Counted from the stretch's first letter, positions 24,929 through 32,942 are shown. The stretch: 64,000 nucleotides of DNA from Nocardia aurea (GCF_003123685.1 NZ_QCYJ01000103.1:744001-808000); one strand, 5' to 3'. The notes: generated by a model not told the origin, from the letters alone. A program made the numbers and translations.

Positions 24929-24958
24929 TGTCGGCCCAGTTGAGGCCCCCAAGACAGC

Positions 24959-24992
24959 AAAAAGCCCGCCCCGACTGGCATCGGAGGCGGGC
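24959..24992 (-). terminator. Hairpin with T-run on the minus strand
   Basis: GCCCGCC (24964-24970) pairs with GGCGGGC (24986-24992); on the minus strand it is followed by TTTTTGC. It would stop leftward antisense transcription before the repressor region, and forms a stem in the 5' leader of the rightward mRNA. Confidence 0.55.
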
Positions 24993-25025
24993 CACACTCC
25001 ACAACCCCTGGAAGGACTAAGTGGA

Positions 25026-25178
25026 ATGCCTGACACCAACTATAGCCGCAAACCTGTGAGCGACCTGTGGCATGTCGTGCGGCCACACCTCACCGTCGCA
25101 GCGAGCGTCATCGGATTGATCGCCCTCGAAGCGGTACTCATCTTCGCTGTCATGCCGACGATCGCGAGCGGCCAGTGA
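25026..25178 (+). CDS. Small single-span membrane protein
   Basis: 50 residues. ATG 25026 follows GGAAGGAC. A short soluble head (PDTNYSRKPVSDLW) is followed by one hydrophobic helix (LTVAASVIGLIALEAVLIFA). It is the first gene of the recombination operon and its stop overlaps the exonuclease start (GTGA). Function unknown. Confidence 0.65.
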   Translation: MPDTNYSRKPVSDLWHVVRPHLTVAASVIGLIALEAVLIFAVMPTIASGQ

Positions 25179-26119
25179 GCATCATCCTCCCGCCCCTCGA
25201 AGCAGGATCCGACGCCTGGGCTCGCATGATCACCGCGTCGAAAATCCCGGGCATCTACGGACAGTCCAAGTTCTCATCCCCGACCAAAGAGTTCCACGCC
25301 CTCCGTGGTGAGATCCCGCCCGACCCCGACAACACGGCCATGGAACTCGGCAGGGACTTCGAGCCGATCATTCTCGCCCGGTTCTTCCGCCGCCACCCCG
25401 AACTCACTCGCCAGCCACACGCCTCCTACACGCGCCTTGGCCTCGAAGAGTGGGCATCGGCCACACCCGACGCCACCGCCCACGCGAACGGGGGGCGACT
25501 CATCGGCGTCGAAGCCAAAGTCGACGCACACGACGACTACCGCTGGACCGACGAACCCCCCGTAGGCGTTTGGCTGCAAACCCAATGGCAGATGCACCTC
25601 TCCGGGGCGCGAGTCACCTACGTCGTCAAGTTCGGTGCGTTCCTCGCCGAAGACGAATACATCGTCGAATACGACCGCACCCAAGCCGAGGACATGGAGG
25701 ACTACCTCGGCTGGTTCCACGCCAACGCCATGGACCCCAACGGCGTGCCACCCGAACTCGACGGACACGCCGAAACCTACGACGCCATCCGCCGCGTCAA
25801 CACCCTCGTCGACGTCGATGCCGACGACTGGGACATCGGCTATGACCTGGCGCGCGAATTCGACAACGCCGTCCGCGGATTCGATGCCGCCGAGACCGCC
25901 CTGAACCTCGCCAAGTCGAAGCTGTTGCGCGTCATGGGCGACGCCCGCCGCGCCGTCATCGGCGAAGGCAAACAGCGCCAGACCGTCGCGACCAGGCAGC
26001 GCACCAAGAAGGGCGTCGCCATCTACAAGGGCCGCAAACCCATCGACTGGGTTGCTGCTGGATTCGCCGACCCGCTCGCCGCCCCTGCCCTCATCGCCTC
26101 GAACCAGGAAGCAGCCTGA
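25175..26119 (+). CDS. YqaJ/RecB-family phage exonuclease
   Basis: 314 residues from GTG 25175. The PD-(D/E)xK nuclease core is visible: Glu58/Glu64 region in TAMELGRDFEPIIL, Asp99 in ASATPDA, and the catalytic Glu113-x-Lys115 in GVEAKVD, followed by the QTQWQMHLSG motif typical of YqaJ-type recombinases. It would resect double-strand ends to make 3' single strands for the annealing protein encoded next. The two-gene pair parallels lambda Exo/Beta. Confidence 0.88.
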   Translation: MSIILPPLEAGSDAWARMITASKIPGIYGQSKFSSPTKEFHALRGEIPPDPDNTAMELGRDFEPIILARFFRRHPELTRQPHASYTRLGLEEWASATPDATAHANGGRLIGVEAKVDAHDDYRWTDEPPVGVWLQTQWQMHLSGARVTYVVKFGAFLAEDEYIVEYDRTQAEDMEDYLGWFHANAMDPNGVPPELDGHAETYDAIRRVNTLVDVDADDWDIGYDLAREFDNAVRGFDAAETALNLAKSKLLRVMGDARRAVIGEGKQRQTVATRQRTKKGVAIYKGRKPIDWVAAGFADPLAAPALIASNQEAA

Positions 26120-26120
26120 C

Positions 26121-26987
26121 ATGCCATTCACTGAAGCGCAGATCAATCAACTCCTCGCTGCGGTCAACCCTGTTCGGGTCATGCGAGATGGCAAAGGCAA
26201 TGCTCACTTGCCGCAACAGGACGTGCTCGCCCACCTCACCCGCATCTTCGGGTTCGGAGCCTTCGACTACGAAATGCTTTCGTGCGAACTCGTCTTCGAG
26301 CAGCAGCACCGCAAGCGCAACGGCGAGACCCCCGATGGCCGCTTCGACGTCTGCTACAAGGCAACCATGCGGCTCACCGTCCGCGATCCCGAGGGCAACG
26401 TCGTCTGCCGCTTCGAGGACGGCTCCACCGGAGACTCTTCGAACCAGACCCGAGCCGACGGCCACGACCTCGCCATGAAATCGGCTATCTCGCTGGCGAA
26501 GAAGCGATGCGCCATCGCACTCGGCGACCAATTCGGGCTGTCGCTCTATAACAAGGGGCAGACGACCGCGCTGGTAAAAAACACGCTGATCCGACCATCG
26601 GCCGACACCGCAGAAACGCCCGAAGTCGCCGACGTGCAGCGGGACGTCCCGCCGTCGTTGTCTATGGGCTACGACGAGGTCGAGCGAGAGCGTCACGCGG
26701 ACGAAGCAGGAGAAGGTGCCGCGCCCACGAATGGTGAGCAGCGGAGCGCCCCCGTAGCGAATCAGGCGCGGACTGTCACGCGAAGGCGACCGCCACAACC
26801 CTCAGCGGCCGACCTGGATGCGCTCGCAAAGGAACTGCGGGCCGACGTCGAATTGGCGACCAACCGCGAGCAACTGCAACGGGTGTGGAAGTTGGCCGTG
26901 CAGCTCGACGCATCCCAATGCACGGAGATCCGTGGACTTACCGAGGCGAAGGTTGCCGCCCTTGCCGAGAACGTGACGGCGGCATAA
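26121..26987 (+). CDS. Rad52-like single-strand annealing protein
   Basis: 288 residues. Residues 1-150 match the Rad52/22 annealing fold: FTEAQINQLLAAVNPVRV, HLTRIFGFGAFDYEML, the beta-rich middle and SNQTRADGHDLAMKSAISLAKKRCAI. The C-terminal 130 residues are charged and less conserved, probably for protein contacts. It lies one base after the exonuclease stop and would anneal the strands that enzyme exposes. Confidence 0.85.
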   Translation: MPFTEAQINQLLAAVNPVRVMRDGKGNAHLPQQDVLAHLTRIFGFGAFDYEMLSCELVFEQQHRKRNGETPDGRFDVCYKATMRLTVRDPEGNVVCRFEDGSTGDSSNQTRADGHDLAMKSAISLAKKRCAIALGDQFGLSLYNKGQTTALVKNTLIRPSADTAETPEVADVQRDVPPSLSMGYDEVERERHADEAGEGAAPTNGEQRSAPVANQARTVTRRRPPQPSAADLDALAKELRADVELATNREQLQRVWKLAVQLDASQCTEIRGLTEAKVAALAENVTAA

Positions 26988-26990
26988 CCG

Positions 26991-27215
26991 ATGAATCTCG
27001 TCAATCTCGACCCGCCACCCACGTCTTCCGAGGCGTGGGTGGCGTTCCCCCAGGCGGGCGAACGCGAAGGGGAGGGCAGCGACTGCTTCGAGGTCGCCTA
27101 CTTCGACAACGAACTCGAAGCCCTCCGCTACGCGAACCGACGCGACGGATATCGAGCCGTCCTCATCAAATCCGGTCAAACCATCCTCGACGCAGTGAAG
27201 GCGCAACATGACTAG
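26991..27215 (+). CDS. Hypothetical phage protein
   Basis: 74 residues. Short alpha/beta pattern with FEVAYFDNELEALRYANRR and YRAVLIKSGQTILD. Overlaps the DnaQ-like gene by 8 bp. Family unknown. Confidence 0.65.
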   Translation: MNLVNLDPPPTSSEAWVAFPQAGEREGEGSDCFEVAYFDNELEALRYANRRDGYRAVLIKSGQTILDAVKAQHD

Positions 27216-27900
27216 CTGGACAGAACTGCCCCTCGCAGGCTTCGACCTGGAGACAACAGGCATATCGATCTTCTCGGATCGCTTGGTGACCGCATCAGTT
27301 CTGCGCATCGACGGCGCCGACGTGCGGGCGTTCAACCGCATCGCGGATCCCGGTATCCCGATCCCGCCCGAGGCGACGAAGGTGCACGGTATCGATGACG
27401 CCTACGTCGCGAAACACGGACGCCCGCACGCGGATGTGGTGCGTGAGGTCGTCAACGAACTCTATGCGTGCTGGGACGAGGGCAGAGCTATTGCTGCGTT
27501 CAACGGCTGCTTCGACTTCTCGATGCTCGCCACACACGCGCCCGATTTCGAGGTCCGTGGGCTCATCGTGGACGGCCACATCCTGGACAAACGGTTCGAC
27601 AAGTACCGTCCAGGTTCCCGCAAGCTGTCCGCGGTGATGATCCATTACGGCATGCGCCTGGACGATGCCCATGACGCCGAAGCTGATGCACTCGCCGCCA
27701 CGCGCCTCGCATGGAAACTGCCGCGCCAGTTCCCCGCCCTCGCCGCACTCACTGCACCGGATCTGATGCAGGCCCAAGCCGCCTGGTACCGCGAGCAAGC
27801 CGAATCGTTCCGCGACTACCTGCACCGCAAAGGCGAACCGACAGACGGCATCCGACTCGAATGGCCCATCCAGAGAGCAGCAGAAAGCACCGCAGCATGA
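27208..27900 (+). CDS. DnaQ-like 3'-5' exonuclease (DEDDh)
   Basis: 230 residues. Exo I is FDLETTG (Asp13, Glu15), Exo II lies in AAFNGCFDFSML, and Exo III is AHDAEADALAA with the His-x4-Asp pair. It would remove 3' nucleotides, probably in proofreading or DNA degradation for the phage. The next gene overlaps its stop by 4 bp. Confidence 0.87.
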   Translation: MTSWTELPLAGFDLETTGISIFSDRLVTASVLRIDGADVRAFNRIADPGIPIPPEATKVHGIDDAYVAKHGRPHADVVREVVNELYACWDEGRAIAAFNGCFDFSMLATHAPDFEVRGLIVDGHILDKRFDKYRPGSRKLSAVMIHYGMRLDDAHDAEADALAATRLAWKLPRQFPALAALTAPDLMQAQAAWYREQAESFRDYLHRKGEPTDGIRLEWPIQRAAESTAA

Positions 27901-28619
27901 CCGAGACGAAAAGCTGGCTCGCCCAAATGTACGAAGACGCGGGCTACCACAACGCCGACACCACCCGACGCCACCTCAAAACGTTCACCGAAGCGGGCAT
28001 CAACCTCAACCAGGTCTCCCGCGCCGCCAACGTCCCCTCCGCGATCGTCTACCGCATCGCCCGCGGCTACAGCAAAGTCATCCGACCCGACTGGGCCGAA
28101 GCCCTCGCCGACCTCACCATCGAAAAAGTGCGGCAACACAAGAAGCCCGCCCAACCCATCAGCGTCAACTGGAACGCGCGCCGCTTCGAACAAACCGGCT
28201 ACCACGACGCCGCAGCCACCCGCGCCATACTCAACACCCTCGCCGACGGCGGATGCACCATGTATCGGCTGTCCAAAATCACAGGCATCCACGACACCTG
28301 GCTCGGCGACATCAAACGCGGCAAAGCCAAATTCGTGCACCCCGACGACGCCAAAACCATCGCCGCAATCGACGTCGAAGACCTCCTCGACCTCATCGCC
28401 GGCGAAAACTACGTCGACCCCGTGATGCTCGAACGCATCCTCCGCGGCCAGCATCGCGGCACCATCACCACCGCGGAACGGAAAGCGGTCCTCAACTACG
28501 CGGTGCGGCACAACTGGACACGCAGCGACCTGGCGCCAGTGCTCGGCGTATCCCGGGAGACCGCCGACCGGGCACTCGTGCGTAGGCGTGCCGCGCTCCG
28601 CAAGCAGGCCGCCGCATGA
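27897..28619 (+). CDS. Tandem helix-turn-helix DNA-binding protein
   Basis: 240 residues. Two homologous halves are visible: GYHNADTTRRHLKTFTEAGIN (about 18) and GYHDAAATRAILNTLADGG (about 102), each followed by an HTH (LNQVSRAANVPSAIVYRI; MYRLSKITGIHDTWL). A third C-terminal HTH reads RSDLAPVLGVSRETADRAL. It therefore looks like a three-HTH protein that could bind repeated DNA sites. It lies directly upstream of the replication genes. Confidence 0.75.
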   Translation: MTETKSWLAQMYEDAGYHNADTTRRHLKTFTEAGINLNQVSRAANVPSAIVYRIARGYSKVIRPDWAEALADLTIEKVRQHKKPAQPISVNWNARRFEQTGYHDAAATRAILNTLADGGCTMYRLSKITGIHDTWLGDIKRGKAKFVHPDDAKTIAAIDVEDLLDLIAGENYVDPVMLERILRGQHRGTITTAERKAVLNYAVRHNWTRSDLAPVLGVSRETADRALVRRRAALRKQAAA

Positions 28620-29335
28620 GCGGGCTCACTTACCGGTCGAAGCAAACGAAGCTCTACAAGTATCGGAAAGCCAACGGCATCCAAGTCTTCACCGACGCGG
28701 CGCCCGTCCAAGCCCACATCCTCGGGCTACGAGCGCTCGGCGTCACCGATTCGATGATCGCCCACGTCTCCGGCAACGACCCACAAAACATCGCCTACAT
28801 CGCCGACGGCACCACCCAAAGGGTGTGGCAGGACAACGCCCGCCGCATCCTCGCCGTCACCCACCATCCCCACCCCGCACAGCATTTCGTCCTCACCATC
28901 GGATTCACGCGCCGCTACCGGGCACTCACCGCCATTGGCTGGCCCAGCGCCTACATCGCCGAACGCATCGGCGTCTCCGGTAAGAACCGGCTCAACTCGA
29001 TTGCCGCCCAACCTGCCGTCACCTATCGCACATGGTCGGCCATGCGCGACCTGTACGACGAACTATCAGGCACGCCAGGGCCGAGCCGACGCAGCATCGC
29101 AGACGGGCGCCGACACAAATACATGCCGCCGCTCGCATGGGACGACATCGACGACCCGCGCGCACAACCTGATTGGGCCGCGGTCGGGATCCCGCTCACG
29201 CAACGACCGATGTGCGCGCAAGGGCACTGGTATCCAGCCGAGCCCGCGCGAGACAGCCGCGGAACCCGCATGTGCCGCGAATGCCGTCGAGACGCCCAGG
29301 CGCGACGCAGAGTCAAGCTCGCGTCCGGACGTTGA
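28616..29335 (+). CDS. Tandem HTH protein with C-terminal zinc finger
   Basis: 239 residues. Two HTH-like repeats (ALGVTDSMIAHVSGNDPQNI; AIGWPSAYIAERIGVSGKNR) are followed by a zinc-binding tail, MCAQGHWY and CRECRRDAQARRR. That architecture is common in actinophage HTH proteins. It overlaps the preceding gene by 4 bp and has the same repeat logic, so the two may act together. Partner DNA sites unknown. Confidence 0.75.
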   Translation: MSGLTYRSKQTKLYKYRKANGIQVFTDAAPVQAHILGLRALGVTDSMIAHVSGNDPQNIAYIADGTTQRVWQDNARRILAVTHHPHPAQHFVLTIGFTRRYRALTAIGWPSAYIAERIGVSGKNRLNSIAAQPAVTYRTWSAMRDLYDELSGTPGPSRRSIADGRRHKYMPPLAWDDIDDPRAQPDWAAVGIPLTQRPMCAQGHWYPAEPARDSRGTRMCRECRRDAQARRRVKLASGR

Positions 29336-29375
29336 TCGCATCGCACTGGAAGGTGTATGGTGTGATGAACGCGTG
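29332..29375 (+). promoter_or_regulatory. Promoter of the replication operon with GTGATGATCTAGA element
   Basis: TTGATC (29332-29337), 18-nt spacer, TATGGT (29356-29361), then GTGATGATCTAGA (29372 onward), a variant of the phage-wide element. It lies immediately after the stop at 29335. Confidence 0.55.
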
Positions 29376-29420
29376 ATGATCTAGAACATCGAGTCATCGC
29401 GAGAGCTTCAAACGCAAATC

Positions 29421-29509
29421 GGGCCGCCCTGTCGACCAAAACAAGGGCGGCCCGAAAAAGCTTTGCACGCATTACCAGTGCGTGCGGCTGACGTAGCCAA
29501 ACTGGCTAC
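29421..29509 (+). ncRNA. Structured 5' leader with three consecutive hairpins
   Basis: Between promoter 29356 and the first start codon the RNA folds into three perfect stems. These are GGGCCGCCCT/AGGGCGGCCC (29421-29453), GCACGCA/TGCGTGC (29465-29485, 7-nt loop) and GTAGCC/GGCTAC (29493-29509, 5-nt loop). There is no T-run after the first stem, so simple termination is unlikely. It may be a regulatory leader or a small RNA. Confidence 0.45.
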
Positions 29510-29572
29510 CAGCAAAGCGCCCGTGGGAGCGGGCACATTATGAGTGTAACACGCAGTGCGCGCTGGGAACAC

Positions 29573-29839
29573 ATGACGCAGCAAGACATTCGCAGCCTGT
29601 TCCGCGGAATCGCGAAACGGTACGGCCACGAAATCGACGCCACCGAAATACCCGCATGGCTTGCTGAAGGCAATCGCGAATGGGTGTGGGCCGGATCCGT
29701 CGCCGTCGATGATCTCGTCCGCGCTGTCAAAGACTTCTATGCCGCCGACCCCAATGGCCGCATCACTCCGCAGGCCGTCACGGCGATCATCCATTCCTAC
29801 TACGGCGGCGAACTGCCGCGCGAGGACGGTGCGGCATGA
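29573..29839 (+). CDS. Small replication-module protein, possible helicase loader (G39P-like)
   Basis: 88 residues from ATG 29573; an earlier ATG at 29540 would add 11 residues. The later start is chosen because it aligns end-to-end with the paralogue at 30918 (MTQQDIRSLFRGIAKRY against MTRDEVIALLAVANTY). All-helical with WVWAGSVAVDDLVRAVKDFYAADP and RITPQAVTAIIHSYY. Its shape and position before an initiator and helicase recall G39P-type loader/inhibitor proteins; that function is inference. Confidence 0.65.
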   Translation: MTQQDIRSLFRGIAKRYGHEIDATEIPAWLAEGNREWVWAGSVAVDDLVRAVKDFYAADPNGRITPQAVTAIIHSYYGGELPREDGAA

Positions 29840-30921
29840 GCTGGCAGGCGAGGGAGTGGGTCGACACGTACATCCCGCCAGAGTTGGGCGTGAAGCTGGC
29901 CGCCCGCGCTGTCCTCGGCGTCTACGCCGACTACGCCGACGAGCATGGCCGCGGTTCCTACCCATCGCATTTGACGGTGGCATGGCGTCTCTCCTGCACC
30001 GAACGCAACGTCGTCGATCACGTCAAAGCCTTGGTCGAGAAGGGCGCCTTGATCGTTTCGACCGATCAGTCCGCGGTAGCCAAATATCCGGCAGACAACC
30101 GCCCCGTTGTGTACGACATCCCGATCCATCTGGTTCGCGCCGACACCCTCGAAGAGGCGCGAGACAAGAAGCGCCAACTGCTTCAGGAACGGCGCGACCG
30201 ACGCAAGCAGAAGATCGACGAACCCGCCACTGCCGAGCCTGTCGCGCGGTCTGAAGAATCCTTCCGTCACAGCGATAAGGGTCCGAAGAATCCTTCCACC
30301 ACGGTCCGAAGTTCTCTTCCGCCACGGTCTGAAGAAAACTTCCACCACGGTCCGAAGAAAACTTCGGACAAACAAGCATTTAAACCACCTACTAAAACAA
30401 CCCTTGAAACACACACCGCGCGCGAGGTCGAAACAGTCACCGCAGACGCCATCGAGACCGTGTGCATTCGCCTCCATGCCGGCATGGAACGCAACTGGAC
30501 CAACCTGCCCCCGCGGCGCCGAGGAGACCGGCCCGAAATCACAGACGGGTGGCGAGCGGCCATCCGCTGGCTCATCAAGGGCGGCGAATCAATCGACGTG
30601 ATCGAGAAGGTGGCCGTCTACTCGCAAGACGGCTGGTGGCTGGACAAATGCGCGGACATCGACGGATTCGTCAAGCACTTCAGCACCATGGCGGGCCAAG
30701 TCGAGCGAGACGCGCGAGTCGCATCCCTGCCGGCATCACCCACCTCACTCGCCAAAAAGGACGCCACCGTCCTCGAATGGGCGTCCCTCATGGACCACCC
30801 CGAAAACGCTGCCGCACTCATCGCGAACACGCCGCGCGCCGCAATCGAAAGCCCGCGACACAACCTCGACCCGATCCTCGAAATCACTGCGCACGAGACT
30901 CATTGGAGCGAAGCCGCATGA
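29836..30921 (+). CDS. Phage replication initiator with winged-helix domain and internal origin
   Basis: 361 residues. The N-terminal 100 residues form a winged helix of the HTH_36/DnaD-related type (LAARAVLGVYADYADEHGRGSYPSHLTVAWRL). A basic, Ser/Thr/Pro-rich linker (about 130-190) follows, then a helical C-terminal domain (WRAAIRWLIKGGESIDVIEKVAVYSQDGWW). The linker is encoded by 23-bp iterons (30248-30371), an arrangement like lambda O, so the protein most likely binds its own gene to start replication. Confidence 0.78.
   Translation: MSWQAREWVDTYIPPELGVKLAARAVLGVYADYADEHGRGSYPSHLTVAWRLSCTERNVVDHVKALVEKGALIVSTDQSAVAKYPADNRPVVYDIPIHLVRADTLEEARDKKRQLLQERRDRRKQKIDEPATAEPVARSEESFRHSDKGPKNPSTTVRSSLPPRSEENFHHGPKKTSDKQAFKPPTKTTLETHTAREVETVTADAIETVCIRLHAGMERNWTNLPPRRRGDRPEITDGWRAAIRWLIKGGESIDVIEKVAVYSQDGWWLDKCADIDGFVKHFSTMAGQVERDARVASLPASPTSLAKKDATVLEWASLMDHPENAAALIANTPRAAIESPRHNLDPILEITAHETHWSEAA
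30248..30371 (+). repeat. Iteron array, likely phage replication origin
   Basis: Five copies of a 23-bp repeat start at 30248, 30280, 30303, 30326 and 30349; the last four are head-to-tail at exactly 23 bp. Consensus: GGTCYGAAG, four variable bases, CTTCCRCCAC. Each has an internal GAAG/CTTC dyad. Because 23 is not a multiple of three, the encoded peptide is not repetitive, so selection acts on DNA. An AT-rich tract follows (30371-30417). Confidence 0.8.
30371..30417. other. AT-rich tract next to iterons (unwinding-element candidate)
   Basis: Roughly 47 bp with AAACAAGCATTTAAACC and ACTAAAACAACCCTTG, markedly AT-rich for this genome. It directly adjoins the iteron array and is the natural duplex-unwinding segment. 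Confidence 0.55.
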
Positions 30922-31151
30922 CCCGTGACGAAGTAATCGCGCTGCTCGCGGTCGCCAACACCTACGACGACCGCAAACCCTCCCAAGCCCTCATCTCGGC
31001 CTGGTCTGAATCCGCCGAACGCGCCGGATGGACCCTCGACGCCGCCAAGAACGCCATCCACGCCCACTACGCCGAAAACACCGACCGAATCATGCCCGGA
31101 CACATCACCCAGCACATCAAGGCCGAAAACCGAAGGTGGTACGAGCAGTGA
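30918..31151 (+). CDS. Second small replication-module protein, paralogue of 29573
   Basis: 77 residues. Aligns with the product at 29573 through start, central AW-S-AGWTLDAAKNAIHAHYAENTDRIMPGHI and the C-terminal helix. It overlaps both the initiator and the helicase genes by 4 bp. A helicase loader or inhibitor of the G39P kind is the most attractive role; unproven. Confidence 0.7.
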   Translation: MTRDEVIALLAVANTYDDRKPSQALISAWSESAERAGWTLDAAKNAIHAHYAENTDRIMPGHITQHIKAENRRWYEQ

Positions 31152-32473
31152 GCTACGACGACGAAACCCCCACCTACGACGACGCGGCCGAACGCGCACT
31201 GCTCGGCGCCGCAATGCAAGCGCCGGAACAGATGCGCACCCACCTCCAGGCCGTCGACCCCGACTCCTGGCACCACCTTCGCTCGCGAACACTCGCAGGC
31301 GTCATCACCGCGATGATGAGTAATGGCGAACCCGTCAACCCGACTGCCGTCCTCGTGACAGCGCAGACCCGCGGGCTCGTCCCTGGCCGCGTAGACCCTG
31401 GCTACGTGTTCGCATGCCTCGAAGTCGCAGCCCAACCCGTCTCCGCGGGGCTGCTCGTCGACCGCATCCTCAACCTCGCCGCCTGCCGCAAGCTGTACGA
31501 AGTCACCACCCGCACCGCGCAACGCGTCGAATCGTCCTGGACCACAGGCGTCGACCGACTCGACACCCTCGAACACATCGCCTACCTCAAAACTGCGATG
31601 AGCGATGTCGAAAAGGTGCTCACCAACAGCATTACGGCACCCAAGCCCGCAGGCGTTTTCCTCGCCGAGGAAAGCGAAGAAAACCCGTGGCTTGTTCCCG
31701 ACCTGTTCCAGCGCATGGACCGCCTCGTGCTCACAGGCGAGGAAGGACTCGGGAAAAGTGAGATGTGCTGCCAGATGGCGGTAGCGATGGCCGCGCACCT
31801 CCATCCACTCAGCGGCAAGCCCCTCGGCGACGACCTCCCGCCCATCCGGGTGCTCGTGGTCGACGTCGAGAACAGTGCCGCCCAGATTCGAGATCGCTAC
31901 AACCGGGTCGTCGGCATCGTCGACGGCCGACGGCGGATGTGCGGCCTGCCTCAGATCGATTGGGAATCCCAGGATGGCAACCTGCGCTTCTCCGATCCGC
32001 GTCCGGGCGGCATCAACCTGCTCGATAGTCGCGACGCCGCATGGGTCGAAAGCCAGCTGAGCCAGACGTCGCCCGATGTCCTCGTCATGGGTCCGCTGTA
32101 TCGGCTCCACAACGAGAACCCGAGCGAAGAACAGCCCGCTCGCAAACTCACCTGGATCATTGACCAGTGGCGCGAACAGTACGGGTTCGCGCTCATCACC
32201 GAAGCTCACGCAGGCAAGGCGCTCAACAGCACTGGCACCCGCAGCATGGCGCCGATCGGTTCCAGCGTGTGGCTGCGCTGGCCCGAATACGGCTTCGGAA
32301 TGCGGCGGGCGAAGGAGGATGCGGGCGGCAAGAACGTCGAAATCTCCGACTTTGTCGCCTGGCGTGGCGCTCGCTCTAAGGGGATTTGGCCGCGGCAGTT
32401 CAATCGCAGCAACTCAATGCTGCCGTGGATGCCGGATGAGGGCTACTACGACGAACTGCGGCAAGCGGCGTGA
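31148..32473 (+). CDS. DnaB-like replicative helicase / RepA-type AAA ATPase
   Basis: 441 residues from GTG 31148. The first 120 residues form a DnaB N-terminal domain (AERALLGAAMQAPEQM). A RecA-fold ATPase follows with Walker A GEEGLGKSE (197-205), Walker B VLVVDVEN (about 238) and LVMGPLYRLHNENPSEEQ. The ATPase resembles AAA_25/RepA helicases more than canonical DnaB. It closes the replication module and is presumably loaded by one of the two small helical proteins. Confidence 0.82.
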   Translation: MSYDDETPTYDDAAERALLGAAMQAPEQMRTHLQAVDPDSWHHLRSRTLAGVITAMMSNGEPVNPTAVLVTAQTRGLVPGRVDPGYVFACLEVAAQPVSAGLLVDRILNLAACRKLYEVTTRTAQRVESSWTTGVDRLDTLEHIAYLKTAMSDVEKVLTNSITAPKPAGVFLAEESEENPWLVPDLFQRMDRLVLTGEEGLGKSEMCCQMAVAMAAHLHPLSGKPLGDDLPPIRVLVVDVENSAAQIRDRYNRVVGIVDGRRRMCGLPQIDWESQDGNLRFSDPRPGGINLLDSRDAAWVESQLSQTSPDVLVMGPLYRLHNENPSEEQPARKLTWIIDQWREQYGFALITEAHAGKALNSTGTRSMAPIGSSVWLRWPEYGFGMRRAKEDAGGKNVEISDFVAWRGARSKGIWPRQFNRSNSMLPWMPDEGYYDELRQAA

Positions 32474-32679
32474 GTGTCAGTCCGCCGCCGAATGACGGCC
32501 AAACCATCGTCGGCGTCGTCGAGTACTGGGCGCGGCGCTGGCCCGACAAGAAACCGCCCATGTTCCGTGCCGCCGATGTCTTGCCGTTGCTGCATGGCGA
32601 TGACCGCGAGTATGCCGCCGCGGTGACGTTGCTCGACAGCGGGAGAGTCCATTACGCCGAGGGGGAGGAACCTTCGTGA
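32470..32679 (+). CDS. Hypothetical small winged-helix-like protein
   Basis: 69 residues from GTG 32470 (GTGA overlap with the helicase gene). The segment PMFRAADVLPLLHGDDREYAAAVTLLDSGRVHY has the spacing of a short winged helix. Function unknown. Confidence 0.6.
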   Translation: MSVSPPPNDGQTIVGVVEYWARRWPDKKPPMFRAADVLPLLHGDDREYAAAVTLLDSGRVHYAEGEEPS

Positions 32680-32864
32680 GGGGGATTTCCGCAGCTCAGA
32701 GCATGAAAATGAAGTGGCATATGCCGCTCGGGACGCAAATTTGCACGACCGTCTTAATTTCTCCCGACAGAGCGATTGGAACCCCTCGGGGTAGGTCCAG
32801 GTGCCAAACCGGCCTGCAAATCGCTTCTGCGTCGGCCCCCTTACCCAAGAATGAGGTTCCCAGA
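32680..32864. other. Gap before the split gene
   Basis: 185 bp without a convincing gene. Contains the palindrome GGCATATGCC near 32714. An in-frame extension of the downstream reading frame back to 32676 exists but has unlikely composition. Confidence 0.4.
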
Positions 32865-32942
32865 ATGGCCGCTCGACTCACTCCCGCAGAAGTTCACGCC
32901 GGATGGTGGAACGTCAACTGCTGCGACGGCAAATTCGGCGCA

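Larger units (their letters stand above)
24675..25025. promoter_or_regulatory. Divergent control region (repressor / early operon)
   Basis: 351 bp. Contains two close copies of CGGT(A)CGGTGCA-like sequence near the repressor start and the 18-bp palindrome at 24775. It also contains the rightward promoter at 24886 and a hairpin at 24964. This is the best candidate for the phage immunity switch. Confidence 0.55.

Noticed and set aside
32770-32850. Possible phage tRNA around GGTCCAGGTGCCAAACC
   Set aside because: The segment has neither a closing acceptor stem nor a proper T-arm on either strand.
32676-32864. Upstream extension of the split gene to GTG 32676
   Set aside because: The extra 63 codons have no family-like pattern, while ATG 32865 has a good ribosome site.
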